Below, piece by piece: positions 36,595-45,114 of a DNA stretch of 64,000 nucleotides. This DNA is from an uncultured Spirochaetaceae bacterium. GTDB taxonomy: Bacteria; Spirochaetota; Spirochaetia; Sphaerochaetales; Sphaerochaetaceae. A program made the translations under genes and the position numbers. Position 1 is the stretch's first letter. Each line of letters opens with the position of its first letter. The stretch lies in NCBI GenBank assembly GCA_944389145.1, contig CALXLH010000023.1, forward strand, positions 18,353-82,352, in the 5' to 3' direction. A model generated the notes under the pieces. The model saw only the letters and a program-made list of their open reading frames with translations, was not told the DNA's origin and did no database searches.

Positions 36595-37498
36595 CGTCCC
36601 CTTCTCCCAGAGGAGAATACCTGTCGAAGAAGGCAAGGATCGAGGATGTATCGAGATGGGTATAGATCTGGGTGGTGCGCACGTCGCTATGCCCAAGCAT
36701 CTCCTGCACGCTCCTTATATCCGCGCCATGCTCTATCATATGGGTCGCGAACGAATGGCGCAGGGTATGTATGGTGGCATCGATGCCAAGCTTACCCACG
36801 GCCTCATGGAAACGCTTATGGGCAGCCTGTCGGGTGAGCCTTCCGCCCCTCCTGTTGAGGAACATCGCGCTCTCCCTGTCATTCTTCGCAAGACGCGGCC
36901 TGATATTCTCCAGATAGCTGTCCAGCGCCCCTGCCGCGATCTCGCCGATGAATACGAGGCGCTCCTTATCGCGCTTGCCTATGACGGCTATCGTACGCTC
37001 ATCGTGGTGGTAGGAGGAGACATCAAGCGCCACCGCCTCGGATATCCTCATGCCAGATGAGTAGATAAGCTCGAAAAGCGTGTAATCGCGCTCCGATAGT
37101 ATATCATCGGATGGGAAGGAGGCAAGAAGCTCATCCACATCCTCCTCGCTGATTACGCGCGGGAGATGCACGCCGTCCTTGGGCTTCTCGACAAGGGATG
37201 CAGGATTCCTCTCCGTCAGCTTCCGCGATAGCAGGAAGGAATAGAATGACCTCAGCGATGAGAGTATCCTTCCCTCAGTCCTCTCATCGATACCGTCATT
37301 GCGCCGCCTCGATATCAGATAGCCCTCTATCTCGGCGACGCCTGCATCGGAGAGGGAAGCAGAGGAATCGGCAAGATACGAAAGATACCGTGCCGCCTCC
37401 GCAGAATAAGCCTCCCGGGTCTTGTCCGAGAGGCGGCGTTCGAATGTCAGGCAGTCAGCGAACTCCCTCAGGAGTCCCTGATCCTCATTCCTCATCAT
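36581..37498 (-). CDS. xerD: Tyrosine recombinase XerD-like
   Basis: A second dif-type recombinase of 305 residues. Core-binding domain (SDKTREAYSAEAARYLSYL) and catalytic domain with SSGMRISEAVAL (Arg), IGKRDKERLVFI (Lys), [11 protein letters not shown], and GHSDVRTTQIYTH (His and Tyr). It is clearly a paralogue of the gene at 34269 and presumably its heterodimer partner. Its start overlaps the ftsZ stop by 14 nt, so it belongs to the division operon and chromosome-dimer resolution is expressed together with division. Confidence 0.88.
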   Translation of the reverse strand: MMRNEDQGLLREFADCLTFERRLSDKTREAYSAEAARYLSYLADSSASLSDAGVAEIEGYLISRRRNDGIDERTEGRILSSLRSFYSFLLSRKLTERNPASLVEKPKDGVHLPRVISEEDVDELLASFPSDDILSERDYTLFELIYSSGMRISEAVALDVSSYHHDERTIAVIGKRDKERLVFIGEIAAGALDSYLENIRPRLAKNDRESAMFLNRRGGRLTRQAAHKRFHEAVGKLGIDATIHTLRHSFATHMIEHGADIRSVQEMLGHSDVRTTQIYTHLDTSSILAFFDRYSPLGEGDDGIS

Positions 37499-38750
37499 CG
37501 TGGCGTGAGTACCTCAGCACCGCAGGGATAGAATAGTCGCTCTGGCTGGAGCCGCGCTTTCCAAGCTGCATCTGCAGATCCTGCCATCTGTTGACCGTGA
37601 TCGTCGCAGGATCCGAACCCTGCTTCTCCGGAGCCTTAGGCTTCGCCTCGCTCTCCTTCTCATGCTGCGGCGCCATCGCGGCGGCGGCCGCTGCAGCCTT
37701 CTCCTGAGGCTCCTCACGACGGCGGAAGATCTCGGTATCAGGCTCGATGGAGACAGAGGCCTGCCTCTCCTCGAAACCGGTCGCGACGACCGTTACCTTT
37801 ATCCTGTCGCCAAGGGACTGGTTATAGCTCTGCCCGGCGATGATGAGCGCATCCTCCGCGCAGTTCTCCGTGATAAGCTCAACCACATCCTGATACTCCT
37901 GGAGCGTAAGATCATCTCCGCCCGCAAGATTGACGAGAACCGACTTGGCGCCATCGATGCTGGCATTCTCAAGAAGAGGATTGGATATCGCGAGCCTGGC
38001 TGCATCGACAGCCCTGTTCGCCCCCTCTCCGAATCCCAGTCCTATGAGCGCATCGCCCTTACCCTTCATGACGGTCTTCACGTCAGCGAAGTCTATGTTG
38101 ATCTCACCGGGCTCGGTGATGAGATCCGATATTCCCTGGACAGACTGAAGCAGGGCGCTATCAGCGATAAGGAATGCCTGCTTGATCGGCGTATTGTTCT
38201 CTACGACCTTGAGCAGATGCTGGTTAGGGATGAGTATAAGGGTATCGACCTGCTTGCGGAGCTTCTCTATGCCCTGCTGGGCCAGAAGCAGCTTCTTCTT
38301 GCCCTCGAAGGCGAATGGAGTCGTGACGACAGCTACGGTAAGCGCGCCGCATGACTTCGCGATCTCCGCTACCACCGCCGCGGCTCCCGTTCCCGTTCCG
38401 CCTCCCATTCCGGCGGTGATGAAGATCATGTCAGAGTTCTCAAGCTCTGCCTTGATCTCCTCCTTGGACTCAAGCGCCGCCTTCTCTCCGATCTCCGGCA
38501 CGCCTCCGGCTCCCAGGCCTCCGGTAAGCTCCTTGCCGATCGCTATCCTGGTCTGTGCATTGGAGCGCTGCAGCGCCTGGACATCGGTATTGAGCGCTAC
38601 GAACGAGACCTTCCTGAGGCCTGACGCGATCATCCTGTTGACAGCGTTCCCTCCGCCGCCGCCTACCCCTACGACCTTGATTATCGTCGGAGCGGCCTCC
38701 TCTGCCGCAGTTGCATCCTCGATGTCGAAAATGTCAAAATCCATACCCAT
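37485..38750 (-). CDS. ftsZ: Cell division GTPase FtsZ
   Basis: Forms the division ring. The 421 residues show the GTP-binding GGGTGTG (116-122) inside AGMGGGTGTGAA, NTDVQAL, the T7 catalytic loop (NIDFADVKTVM), a low-complexity linker with an Ala run (about 345-395), and a C-terminal peptide SIPAVLRYSR that matches the FtsA/anchor-binding tail. The ATG at 38750 has GAGG about 7 nt upstream; the longer frame to 38816 extends into ftsA and is rejected. Gap to ftsA is 10 nt. Confidence 0.97.
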   Translation of the reverse strand: MGMDFDIFDIEDATAAEEAAPTIIKVVGVGGGGGNAVNRMIASGLRKVSFVALNTDVQALQRSNAQTRIAIGKELTGGLGAGGVPEIGEKAALESKEEIKAELENSDMIFITAGMGGGTGTGAAAVVAEIAKSCGALTVAVVTTPFAFEGKKKLLLAQQGIEKLRKQVDTLILIPNQHLLKVVENNTPIKQAFLIADSALLQSVQGISDLITEPGEINIDFADVKTVMKGKGDALIGLGFGEGANRAVDAARLAISNPLLENASIDGAKSVLVNLAGGDDLTLQEYQDVVELITENCAEDALIIAGQSYNQSLGDRIKVTVVATGFEERQASVSIEPDTEIFRRREEPQEKAAAAAAAMAPQHEKESEAKPKAPEKQGSDPATITVNRWQDLQMQLGKRGSSQSDYSIPAVLRYSRHDDEE

Positions 38751-38760
38751 CTTGCACCTC

Positions 38761-39993
38761 TCAAAATAGCTTTCCAAAGAAATTCCTGACCTTGCCCCCG
38801 ATTCCCTTCTTGTCATTGGGACTCTGGCTGAGCGTCGGATTCTCCCTATACTTCTTTGCCTCGATCCTCAGCAGCCCCAGAAGCGTCGAGTACCTGGGAT
38901 CTATATACATCCTGTCAAGACCGTTTATCGCCTCAGGAAAGCCAATGCGCGCAGGTATCCTGAATATCTCGGAGGCAAGCTCCGTCGCACCGGAAAGCAG
39001 CGCACCGCCGCCAACCAGGATGATACCAGCGCCGAATGACCCGGCGATCTCGTTCTTCTCAAGCTCTCCGGAGAGCATGGAGAAGATCTCCGCCATCCTT
39101 GGCTCTATCAGCTTCGCAAGCTCCTTCCGAGGAAGCCTGATGGACGGCTTGCCGCCGACGGCAGGCGTTACCACCATCTCAGAGTCGGGGATGGACGGAG
39201 TATGGCAGCATCCGTCGGATATCTTCAGCGATTCCGCAGCTGCCCTCGGTATCTGCAGCATGTATGCGATATCCCCGGTGACATTATCGCCGCCAAGCGG
39301 GATTCCTCCGCAGTAGACCGGAGCGCCGCCGACATAGGCGATCGCGTTGGTAGTACCCGATCCGATGTTTATTATCAGGGCGCCCATATCACGCTCATCC
39401 GGGGCAAGGACGACCTCGCTGTCCGCAAGGCTCTGCAGCACCATCCTCTGTACCTGCAGCCCGGCCTTCTGGACGCACTTGCGAAGATTCTGGCAGATCG
39501 ATGACGAGCCGGTGACAAGCAGGACGCTGGTATCAAGCCGGTGGCCGAGCATATCTATCGGATCCTTTATGCCAGAGCGTGAATCCACCTGGAAATCCTG
39601 GACAAGCGTATGGATGATCTCAGTATCCTTAGGCAGCTCACGCGCCCTCGCGACATCGATCGATCTCCTTATATCCTCCCTCTTGATCTCCTGATCCTTG
39701 CTCTGGATACCGACGACGCCCGATGACTGGATTCCCCTTATATGATCGCCGCCGATGCCGAGTATCAGGGATGAGACCTCGCTTCCGGCCTGCAGCTCCG
39801 CATCGGAGATGACAGCATTTATGACCTTCAGGGTCTGCTCTATATTGACGATAGATCCGGATCTTACGCCATCGCTGGCACGTTCCGCTATCGCCTCGAT
39901 CATCAGCTGTCCGTCGCGAGAGACCGAGCCGATCGCCGCCCTCACCCAGCTTGTGCCTATATCAAGTCCAACAAGAGTCTTATCAGAAACCAA
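38761..39993 (-). CDS. ftsA: FtsZ membrane anchor FtsA
   Basis: Actin-like ATPase that ties FtsZ to the membrane. Phosphate-1 motif LVGLDIGTSWVRAAIG (8-23), SHS2-type 1C domain (about 85-165), phosphate-2 INIGSGTTNAIAYVGG, adenosine motif IILVGGGALLSGATELA, and a C-terminal amphipathic helix (GGKVRNFFGKLF) as membrane anchor. Length 410, normal. Between ftsZ and the ftsQ-like gene. Confidence 0.95.
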   Translation of the reverse strand: MVSDKTLVGLDIGTSWVRAAIGSVSRDGQLMIEAIAERASDGVRSGSIVNIEQTLKVINAVISDAELQAGSEVSSLILGIGGDHIRGIQSSGVVGIQSKDQEIKREDIRRSIDVARARELPKDTEIIHTLVQDFQVDSRSGIKDPIDMLGHRLDTSVLLVTGSSSICQNLRKCVQKAGLQVQRMVLQSLADSEVVLAPDERDMGALIINIGSGTTNAIAYVGGAPVYCGGIPLGGDNVTGDIAYMLQIPRAAAESLKISDGCCHTPSIPDSEMVVTPAVGGKPSIRLPRKELAKLIEPRMAEIFSMLSGELEKNEIAGSFGAGIILVGGGALLSGATELASEIFRIPARIGFPEAINGLDRMYIDPRYSTLLGLLRIEAKKYRENPTLSQSPNDKKGIGGKVRNFFGKLF

Positions 39994-39997
39994 CGCC

Positions 39998-40555
39998 CTA
40001 CCCCTTCATACCTATGGAGAGCATATCCGCGCTCTCACTATATACATTATCATCAATAGCCTCAGGGGTGGAAGATGCAGCCGCCTGAGCCGCTCCCCTC
40101 AGCACATCGAAATCAAAGCCGAAGAGCCTGTAGTACTCCATGGCCTCTTCGCTGATGATGGCCGCCGGATATACCTTCATCAGAGAAGGAAGATCGTCAA
40201 GGCTGACAGATGCAGAACCATCATCGAAGACAAGGACAGCATCGGATGGAGCAAGGGCAAGGACCCCACCATCGCGGAAGCCGAGATCCATCATCATGCC
40301 GCCATCGGCAAATGTCGATGAGACATAGTCGATATAATACAGCCGCGAGATCAGGGCCTCTGACCTCAGCCTCTCCTGTGATAGATAAGGCAGCCCCTTC
40401 AGGGGAAGGGAAAGCCGATACACGGAGGCAGTCGGCTGCATGGAGTAGCTGATCCTGTCTATGCGCGTCGTACCGATATAAGGAAGGGAGAGCGCCAGCG
40501 CGATGCCAAGCAGCAGCAGGACGGCGGCGGAGGCCTTCAGCTCAGGATGCCTCAT
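39998..40555 (-). CDS. FtsQ/DivIB-position membrane protein
   Basis: A 185-residue protein with one N-terminal membrane helix (about 8-27) and an extracytoplasmic beta/alpha part. By place (between ftsW-like and ftsA) and topology it corresponds to FtsQ/DivIB; the end of the POTRA domain can be guessed at YLSQERLRSEALISRLYYID and the beta domain at MMMDLGFRDGGVLALAPSD. It is shorter than most FtsQ proteins (about 250) and sequence similarity is low. Overlaps the ftsW-like gene by 14 nt. Confidence 0.6.
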   Translation of the reverse strand: MRHPELKASAAVLLLLGIALALSLPYIGTTRIDRISYSMQPTASVYRLSLPLKGLPYLSQERLRSEALISRLYYIDYVSSTFADGGMMMDLGFRDGGVLALAPSDAVLVFDDGSASVSLDDLPSLMKVYPAAIISEEAMEYYRLFGFDFDVLRGAAQAAASSTPEAIDDNVYSESADMLSIGMKG

Positions 40556-41723
40556 GAGCTTCCCTCCCCATCATATAGACCAGGCGATAGAGCATCACGG
40601 AAGAGAGTATCGTCATGGCCTCCTCCGAAAGCGAATAGCTGAAGAACGGCATCAGGATTCCCGGCAGGGGAAGAAGGCCTGATACATAGAGCATGTTGCA
40701 TAGCGCCTTCAGGACGACCATGAGCGTCAATCCGAAGGCAAGCGAGGCTGACTTCTCCCTTTCCATCCCCATCCCTCTCTTCGAGGTCCTTATGCCGATG
40801 ATCAGGAAGAGAACGAACATCAGCACCACGAAAGATGCCCCGGCGAGCCCAAGCTCCTCCACGAACACGGAAAAGATGAACTGGCTCTCAGGACTTGGCA
40901 GGACTCCGAGCTTATATACGCTGGACCCCAGCCCTAGCCCTGCGATCCCTCCGTCCGCTATCGCATTGACGGAAGCCGTGAGAGCCGCATCATAGAGCGA
41001 TGGATCGGAAACAGGAAGCACGGATGAGAAGAGAGGAGAGAGCAGGGTCGGGAACAGCATTGGAAGGGCTCCTCCTGTGACAAGCATGAAGAGAAGGACC
41101 AGCAGAAGCGGGATCTTCCCCACCGAGCGCCGGCGCAGCAGGAGCAGGGTAAGCACCGATGAGAGGAGGTACCACGATATCCCTCCGGCAAGGAGAGAGA
41201 GGACAAGGAGCAATGCCGTGAACAGAGAGGAGAGGACGATCTTCAATCCCCTTCTCTCAGCCTCATCCTTCTCTGGCAGCAGGCAGGAAACGGTGAATAT
41301 GATCCCCAGCAGCGCGACAGACGGGGCCTGGATGATCCTATAGCCTCCGATGACAAGGCTGGTGCCGTATGAGAAGCCTGGAATAAGCTGGAGGACGAGA
41401 AGTGCCAGGGAGAGAGGGATGAAGAGAAGATATCCCCGTTCCAGGGCGCTCCTGGGTATCAGGGTGAAAACGGCGCCGACGGCAAGGGAGACTGCGGCGA
41501 CTATCGCCTGCCTCATGAAGAACCAGTAATGGGGCAATCCCAGATCGACAGCCTTTGCGTATGACGCCGAATAGAGAGAGACAAGTCCCATGAGCGTAAG
41601 CACAAGGGAGATGCACAGGAACGTGAAAGGAGAAAAAGAGCCGGATGAATCCTTCCGGCCCCCTTCTGCCTTGTATGTGATATCGTCGTAGCTTCTTTCA
41701 GAGATCAGGCGCGGCATAGTCAT
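40542..41723 (-). CDS. ftsW: FtsW-like SEDS protein lacking the catalytic Asp
   Basis: A ten-helix SEDS protein of 393 residues in the ftsW position. SEDS proteins polymerise lipid II with a bound class B PBP. The family segment aligns without gaps: GLGSSVYKLGVLPSPESQF against GLGNSVQKLEYLPEAHTDF of E. coli FtsW, so the essential Asp (Asp297 in E. coli FtsW, Asp262 in RodA) is Gln281 here, and the conserved P-E before it is P-S. The later PxxSYGGS motif reads PFFSYSLS. I infer a polymerase-dead division scaffold. A TATAAT box lies 8 nt before the second ATG (41717), so translation may begin there. Confidence 0.85.
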   Translation of the reverse strand: MTMPRLISERSYDDITYKAEGGRKDSSGSFSPFTFLCISLVLTLMGLVSLYSASYAKAVDLGLPHYWFFMRQAIVAAVSLAVGAVFTLIPRSALERGYLLFIPLSLALLVLQLIPGFSYGTSLVIGGYRIIQAPSVALLGIIFTVSCLLPEKDEAERRGLKIVLSSLFTALLLVLSLLAGGISWYLLSSVLTLLLLRRRSVGKIPLLLVLLFMLVTGGALPMLFPTLLSPLFSSVLPVSDPSLYDAALTASVNAIADGGIAGLGLGSSVYKLGVLPSPESQFIFSVFVEELGLAGASFVVLMFVLFLIIGIRTSKRGMGMEREKSASLAFGLTLMVVLKALCNMLYVSGLLPLPGILMPFFSYSLSEEAMTILSSVMLYRLVYMMGREAHEAS

Positions 41724-41747
41724 GGATTATACACGACAGGCGCCTCT

Positions 41748-41999
41748 TCAAATAGATGCGCTGAGCAGGAAATCTCCCTCAGCTTCCGGCAGGCCCGCCG
41801 CAACGGCTGCCCTGAGGGCCCTGCCTTCCCTATCCACATCGGTCATATCAGCCTTGACGATCATCTCCGGATCCGATGTGCTCCGGGAGCCGATCTGCCA
41901 TAGGGGAATCAGGGTAACGATGAAGATAAGCGATAGCATCGCAACGATAAGGCACTTTACCGGCATCGTGATATTCCTGCTGACTTCCAGATCCTTCAT
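41748..41999 (-). CDS. FtsL-position small bitopic protein
   Basis: An 83-residue protein with a short cytoplasmic start, one membrane helix (about 13-34) and a short outer tail. FtsL is usually 90-120 residues with a periplasmic leucine-zipper coiled coil; here the tail is shorter and has little heptad pattern, so only position (right after rsmH) and topology support the call. GAGG lies about 8 nt before the ATG. The next gene, ftsW-like, starts 24 nt downstream; in related genomes ftsI or mur genes would come here. Confidence 0.5.
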   Translation of the reverse strand: MKDLEVSRNITMPVKCLIVAMLSLIFIVTLIPLWQIGSRSTSDPEMIVKADMTDVDREGRALRAAVAAGLPEAEGDFLLSASI

Positions 42000-42011
42000 A
42001 ATGCAAACCTC

Positions 42012-42902
42012 TTATATCCTTTCCACTACCCTTAGCTTCGCGCTGCGAGAAGGCGTGTTCTCTTCCTCTTCTTCCTGCGACGGCACGATAGGCTTCCTGG
42101 TGATGATGCGGATCTCGGCATCATCCTTTGCCGCCTCGTCCTTGAAGAACCATTTCACTATCCTGTCTTCAAGGGAGTGGAAGGTAATCACTGCTATCCT
42201 TCCACCCCTCTTGACGACCTTGATAGCACTCCTCAAGGCTGGTTCGATCCTAGAGAGTTCCCCATTGACTTCGATCCTCAAAGCCTGGAACGTCCGGGTT
42301 GCCGGGTGGATGCGCCCATATCTATACTCGCGCGGTACGGCTCGGGAGATTATCTCCGCAAGCTCTGAGGAAAGCTCGATCTCCTTTTCCTGACGTCTCT
42401 CCACTATGGCCCGTGAGATCCGTCTGGAGTATCGTTCCTCCCCGTAGCGGTATATGACATCGGCCAGGGCCTCCTCCGAGTATCCATTGACTATGTCGGC
42501 TGCGCTTATCCCCTCGTCGGGATTGAGACGCATATCAAGCTTCTCATCGCGGCGGAAGGAGAATCCCCTCTCGCTCTCAAGATAATGAAACATGCTTATC
42601 CCAAGATCGAAGAGGATCGCATCAGCGCTGTCCGGTTTCGCCGACGCCAGGTATTCATCGAATGAGCATAGGACAGGGGTGAAACGGTCTCCGAACGGGC
42701 TAAGGCGCTCGATGGCCTTCCTCTGGATCACCCTGTCCCTGTCCAGCCCGATGACCCGCAGGTCAGGATACTTCGACAGGAAGAGCGACGTATGGCCACC
42801 CTCACCTGTGGTGCAGTCGATGAGGAGAGCTTGTCCCGAGGGGATCGGAAGGCTCTCAAGGACCTCTCTATGCATCACAGGATAATGGACGGCTTCCATC
42901 AC
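42012..42902 (-). CDS. rsmH: 16S rRNA (cytosine1402-N4)-methyltransferase RsmH
   Basis: Methylates N4 of C1402 in 16S rRNA (old name MraW). The 296 residues contain HYPVMHREVLESL, the SAM-binding LIDCTTGEGGHTSLFL (27-42), LFDLGISMFHYLESERGFSF, GRIHPATRTFQALRIEVN and the end ITRKPIVPS. One family position differs: DLGISSxQLD is usual where this has DLGISMFHYL. Overlaps mraZ by 4 nt. Confidence 0.96.
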   Translation of the reverse strand: MMEAVHYPVMHREVLESLPIPSGQALLIDCTTGEGGHTSLFLSKYPDLRVIGLDRDRVIQRKAIERLSPFGDRFTPVLCSFDEYLASAKPDSADAILFDLGISMFHYLESERGFSFRRDEKLDMRLNPDEGISAADIVNGYSEEALADVIYRYGEERYSRRISRAIVERRQEKEIELSSELAEIISRAVPREYRYGRIHPATRTFQALRIEVNGELSRIEPALRSAIKVVKRGGRIAVITFHSLEDRIVKWFFKDEAAKDDAEIRIITRKPIVPSQEEEEENTPSRSAKLRVVERI

Positions 42903-43351
42903 TCCTTCTCCTCATAAAGGCTCTGTGCCAGATCCGCGATCGACTCGTCAGCCTCGAATGCCTCATAGACATCGGGATTCCAGATCTCGACCGCGTAGCC
43001 AGTGCCCACGAGAAGAGCCTCTCCCTTGTTAGGCAGGGAAAAGGCCTCCCTGTCCTTCAAGGGAATATTGATCCTTCCAGAGCTGTCGATGTCGATATAC
43101 TGCGCCGGTGATATGAGCTTTCTGATAAGGATGCGTTTCTTCTTATCGAGCATAGCCATTGGGGATGAGAGAATAGGCCCGGAAAACTCCTTCTCAAAAT
43201 ACTCAGGCGTCATCAGCATCAGATGATTTCCATCCAGTCCTGGAAGAACTACTACAGTCTCGGATGAGAGCGCCGTGCGGAGCCTTGAAGGCAGGGAAAG
43301 ACGACCCTTGTCGTCAAACCTTGCATTATAGACTCCTGTCAACAGCTGCAT
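42899..43351 (-). CDS. mraZ: Transcription regulator MraZ
   Basis: First gene of the division cluster. Two AbrB-like beta modules (YNARFDDKGRLSLPSRLR at 8-25 and YIDIDSSGRINIPLKDREAF at 82-101) with the DxKGR/S-GRI-P signature that makes the DNA-binding ring. MraZ proteins repress their own operon through repeated TGGG-type boxes, and such boxes lie just upstream. Length 150, normal. Confidence 0.95.
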   Translation of the reverse strand: MQLLTGVYNARFDDKGRLSLPSRLRTALSSETVVVLPGLDGNHLMLMTPEYFEKEFSGPILSSPMAMLDKKKRILIRKLISPAQYIDIDSSGRINIPLKDREAFSLPNKGEALLVGTGYAVEIWNPDVYEAFEADESIADLAQSLYEEKE

Positions 43352-43356
43352 ACATC

Positions 43357-43411
43357 CACCATTCTATGGGAATTTATCCCATTTCTTGCCACAACTCTAC
43401 ACCAACCTCCA
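43357..43411 (-). promoter_or_regulatory. Candidate MraZ-binding box array
   Basis: On the minus strand, TGG-type pentamers occur in 10-bp phase upstream of mraZ: TGGAG (from 43411), TGTAG (43401), TGGCA (43391), TGGGA (43381) and TGGTG (43361). E. coli MraZ binds TGGGN repeats with 5-nt spacers, the same period. The element CAAGAAATGG is also repeated 30 bp apart here. Confidence 0.55.
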
Positions 43412-43707
43412 TTTCTTGGCAAGGAAGATTTACAAATATTATTAAGAAATACACTTCTTCTTGGTAATGTCAGGAAAACCGGGCTATACTGCCCATCGCA
43501 GATACAAGCTGATCCAAGGATGGCACAAGATGATCGCCTATGCCTTCACAGCGGCAGGAAGACGGCAGCATGAGGTCATGGCATCATGCCTCTGGGAATG
43601 CTGAAGATGCAGGCGATGCCTCAGCAGATGGCACGCTGAGACAGATGATCGCGAAGGATTGCCAAGGCAGCTTATCGCGGGTCAAGGCAGAAGGATCATC
43701 CCCCTCC

Positions 43708-43848
43708 TTACTGATCCTCGCTGATGCCCTCTGCCCTTCCGGCCCATTCAAGGACGATATCATCATCAGGAGACCAGGCGGAGCTCAGCTCCTCCACGTC
43801 CCCATCCTTTCTTCCTTCATCGGTGCACATAGGATGGAATCTACACAT
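43708..43848 (-). CDS. Possible small Cys/Asp-rich protein (46 aa)
   Basis: The stretch from 43412 to 44082 holds no clear gene. On the minus strand a 46-codon frame begins MCRFHPMCTDEGRKDGDVEE, with GAGG 2 nt before the ATG, and ends EWAGRAEGISEDQ. The composition (two Cys and His near the N-terminus, Trp/Asp-rich rest) is not that of random sequence, but the ribosome site is too close and there is no homology I know. The remainder of the stretch, including open frames on both strands, shows no codon structure; 43861-44050 is AT-rich and is probably promoter DNA for the transporter genes. Confidence 0.3.
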   Translation of the reverse strand: MCRFHPMCTDEGRKDGDVEELSSAWSPDDDIVLEWAGRAEGISEDQ

Positions 43849-44054
43849 ATCCTCGGTATTGTGCAAGCTGTATTGCATATTCATGCATGTTTTGTTTCCA
43901 ATACGTATTTTTATTCATAAAATTTGCAATTTTATATATCAAATTGCCACATTAGCCTTGACATGATGGCAACCTATCCTTGATGATAGTACCATGCATA
44001 TATAGAAATACCATCATATTCCCTTTATATGCAATCAGATAATTGAATGATTCC

Positions 44055-44068
44055 ACGGGTTCGCCCGT
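44055..44068 (+). other. UUCG-capped hairpin in the TAXI leader
   Basis: ACGGG-TTCG-CCCGT forms a short stem with a stable UUCG tetraloop, ending just 5 nt before the AAGGAGGG ribosome site of the solute-receptor gene. It may stabilise the message 5' end or tune initiation. Confidence 0.4.
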
Positions 44069-44082
44069 ATCAAGGAGGGACA

Positions 44083-45039
44083 ATGAAGAAGACAATAGCT
44101 CTATTGGTCGTCATGGTGCTTGCTCTTTCCGCACCGCTGATGGCATCGGGAAGCAATGAGACGCTCAGATTCGGAACAGGCGGAGACCAGGGAACCTACT
44201 ATGGCTTTGGAAACATCCTCGCCCAGAGGGTTTCCTCCGAGACGGACACGAAGGTCACCGCCGTCGTAAGCGCTGGCAGCCAGGATAACATCGAGATGAT
44301 GGATATGGGCAGCTACCAGCTCGGCTTCGTCCAGTCGGATGTGATGAGCTATGCATATAACGGCACGAACCTCTTTGCCGAGACCGGTGCGATCGATGGC
44401 TTCTCAACAGTCGCGGCACTCTATCTCGAGCAGGTTCAGATCGTGACGCTTGATCCGAACATCAACACGGTCGCAGACCTCAAGGGAAAGACGGTCTCGA
44501 TCGGATCATCCGGTTCAGGCGTATACTACAATGCCCTCGATATCCTCGGTGCATACGGCATCACCGAAAGCGATATCTCCCCGACATACCAGAGCTTCGG
44601 TGACAGCGTAGACGCGCTTCAGGATGGAAAGATCGATGCGGCATTCGTCGTGGCAGGCGCCCCGACCGTGGCCGTATCCACGCTCGCAAGCACGCATAAG
44701 GTACGTCTTGTCTCCATCGATGATGAGCATATCGCGAAGCTTCTTGAGACATCACCCTACTACACGCCTTACACGATCAAGTCCTCCGTTTACGGCACGG
44801 ATTCTGATTGCCAGACCGTTGCCGTGGCGGCTGTCGTGATCGCGAACAACACCGTTTCCGAGGATGCGGTCTATGACTTCGTCTCCACGGTGTTCAATGA
44901 CAAGGCCGAGATCGCGAAGAGCCACGACAAGGGCAACGAGCTCGATCTCGCTTTCGCATCATCAGTTACGAACGTGCCATATCATCCAGGTGCCGCAAGG
45001 TACTTTGCTGAGCAGGGAATCGAGGTTCCGACGAACTGA
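44083..45039 (+). CDS. TAXI-family TRAP transporter solute receptor
   Basis: Periplasmic binding protein of 318 residues for a tripartite ATP-independent transporter. Signal peptide (MKKTIALLVVMVLALSAPLMA), then the TAXI signature: LRFGTGGDQGTYYGFGNILA, a ligand loop VVSAGSQDNIEMM, QLGFVQSDV and KTVSIGSSGSGVYYNALDIL. TAXI receptors take up glutamate/glutamine-like or other organic acids; substrate unknown here. The ATG at 44083 has AAGGAGGG 5 nt upstream; the longer frame to 44047 lacks one. The permease gene follows after a hairpin. Confidence 0.95.
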   Translation: MKKTIALLVVMVLALSAPLMASGSNETLRFGTGGDQGTYYGFGNILAQRVSSETDTKVTAVVSAGSQDNIEMMDMGSYQLGFVQSDVMSYAYNGTNLFAETGAIDGFSTVAALYLEQVQIVTLDPNINTVADLKGKTVSIGSSGSGVYYNALDILGAYGITESDISPTYQSFGDSVDALQDGKIDAAFVVAGAPTVAVSTLASTHKVRLVSIDDEHIAKLLETSPYYTPYTIKSSVYGTDSDCQTVAVAAVVIANNTVSEDAVYDFVSTVFNDKAEIAKSHDKGNELDLAFASSVTNVPYHPGAARYFAEQGIEVPTN

Positions 45040-45058
45040 GATGGCATCCGGAAGATGC

Positions 45059-45086
45059 GGGGCTGTCGAAAGGCAGCCCCTTATTT
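45059..45086 (+). terminator. Attenuator between TRAP receptor and permease
   Basis: Stem GGGGCTG/CAGCCCC (45059-45065 with 45074-45080, 8-nt loop) followed by TTATTTC. It would let most transcripts end after the receptor gene, so that the binding protein is made in excess over the permease. Confidence 0.6.
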
Positions 45087-45114
45087 CTATATACGATTTC
45101 AATAGGAGAAAGAC

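Noticed and set aside
43540..43920. 126-codon plus-strand frame between mraZ and the TAXI receptor
   Set aside because: No ribosome site, no domain, composition like translated non-coding DNA.
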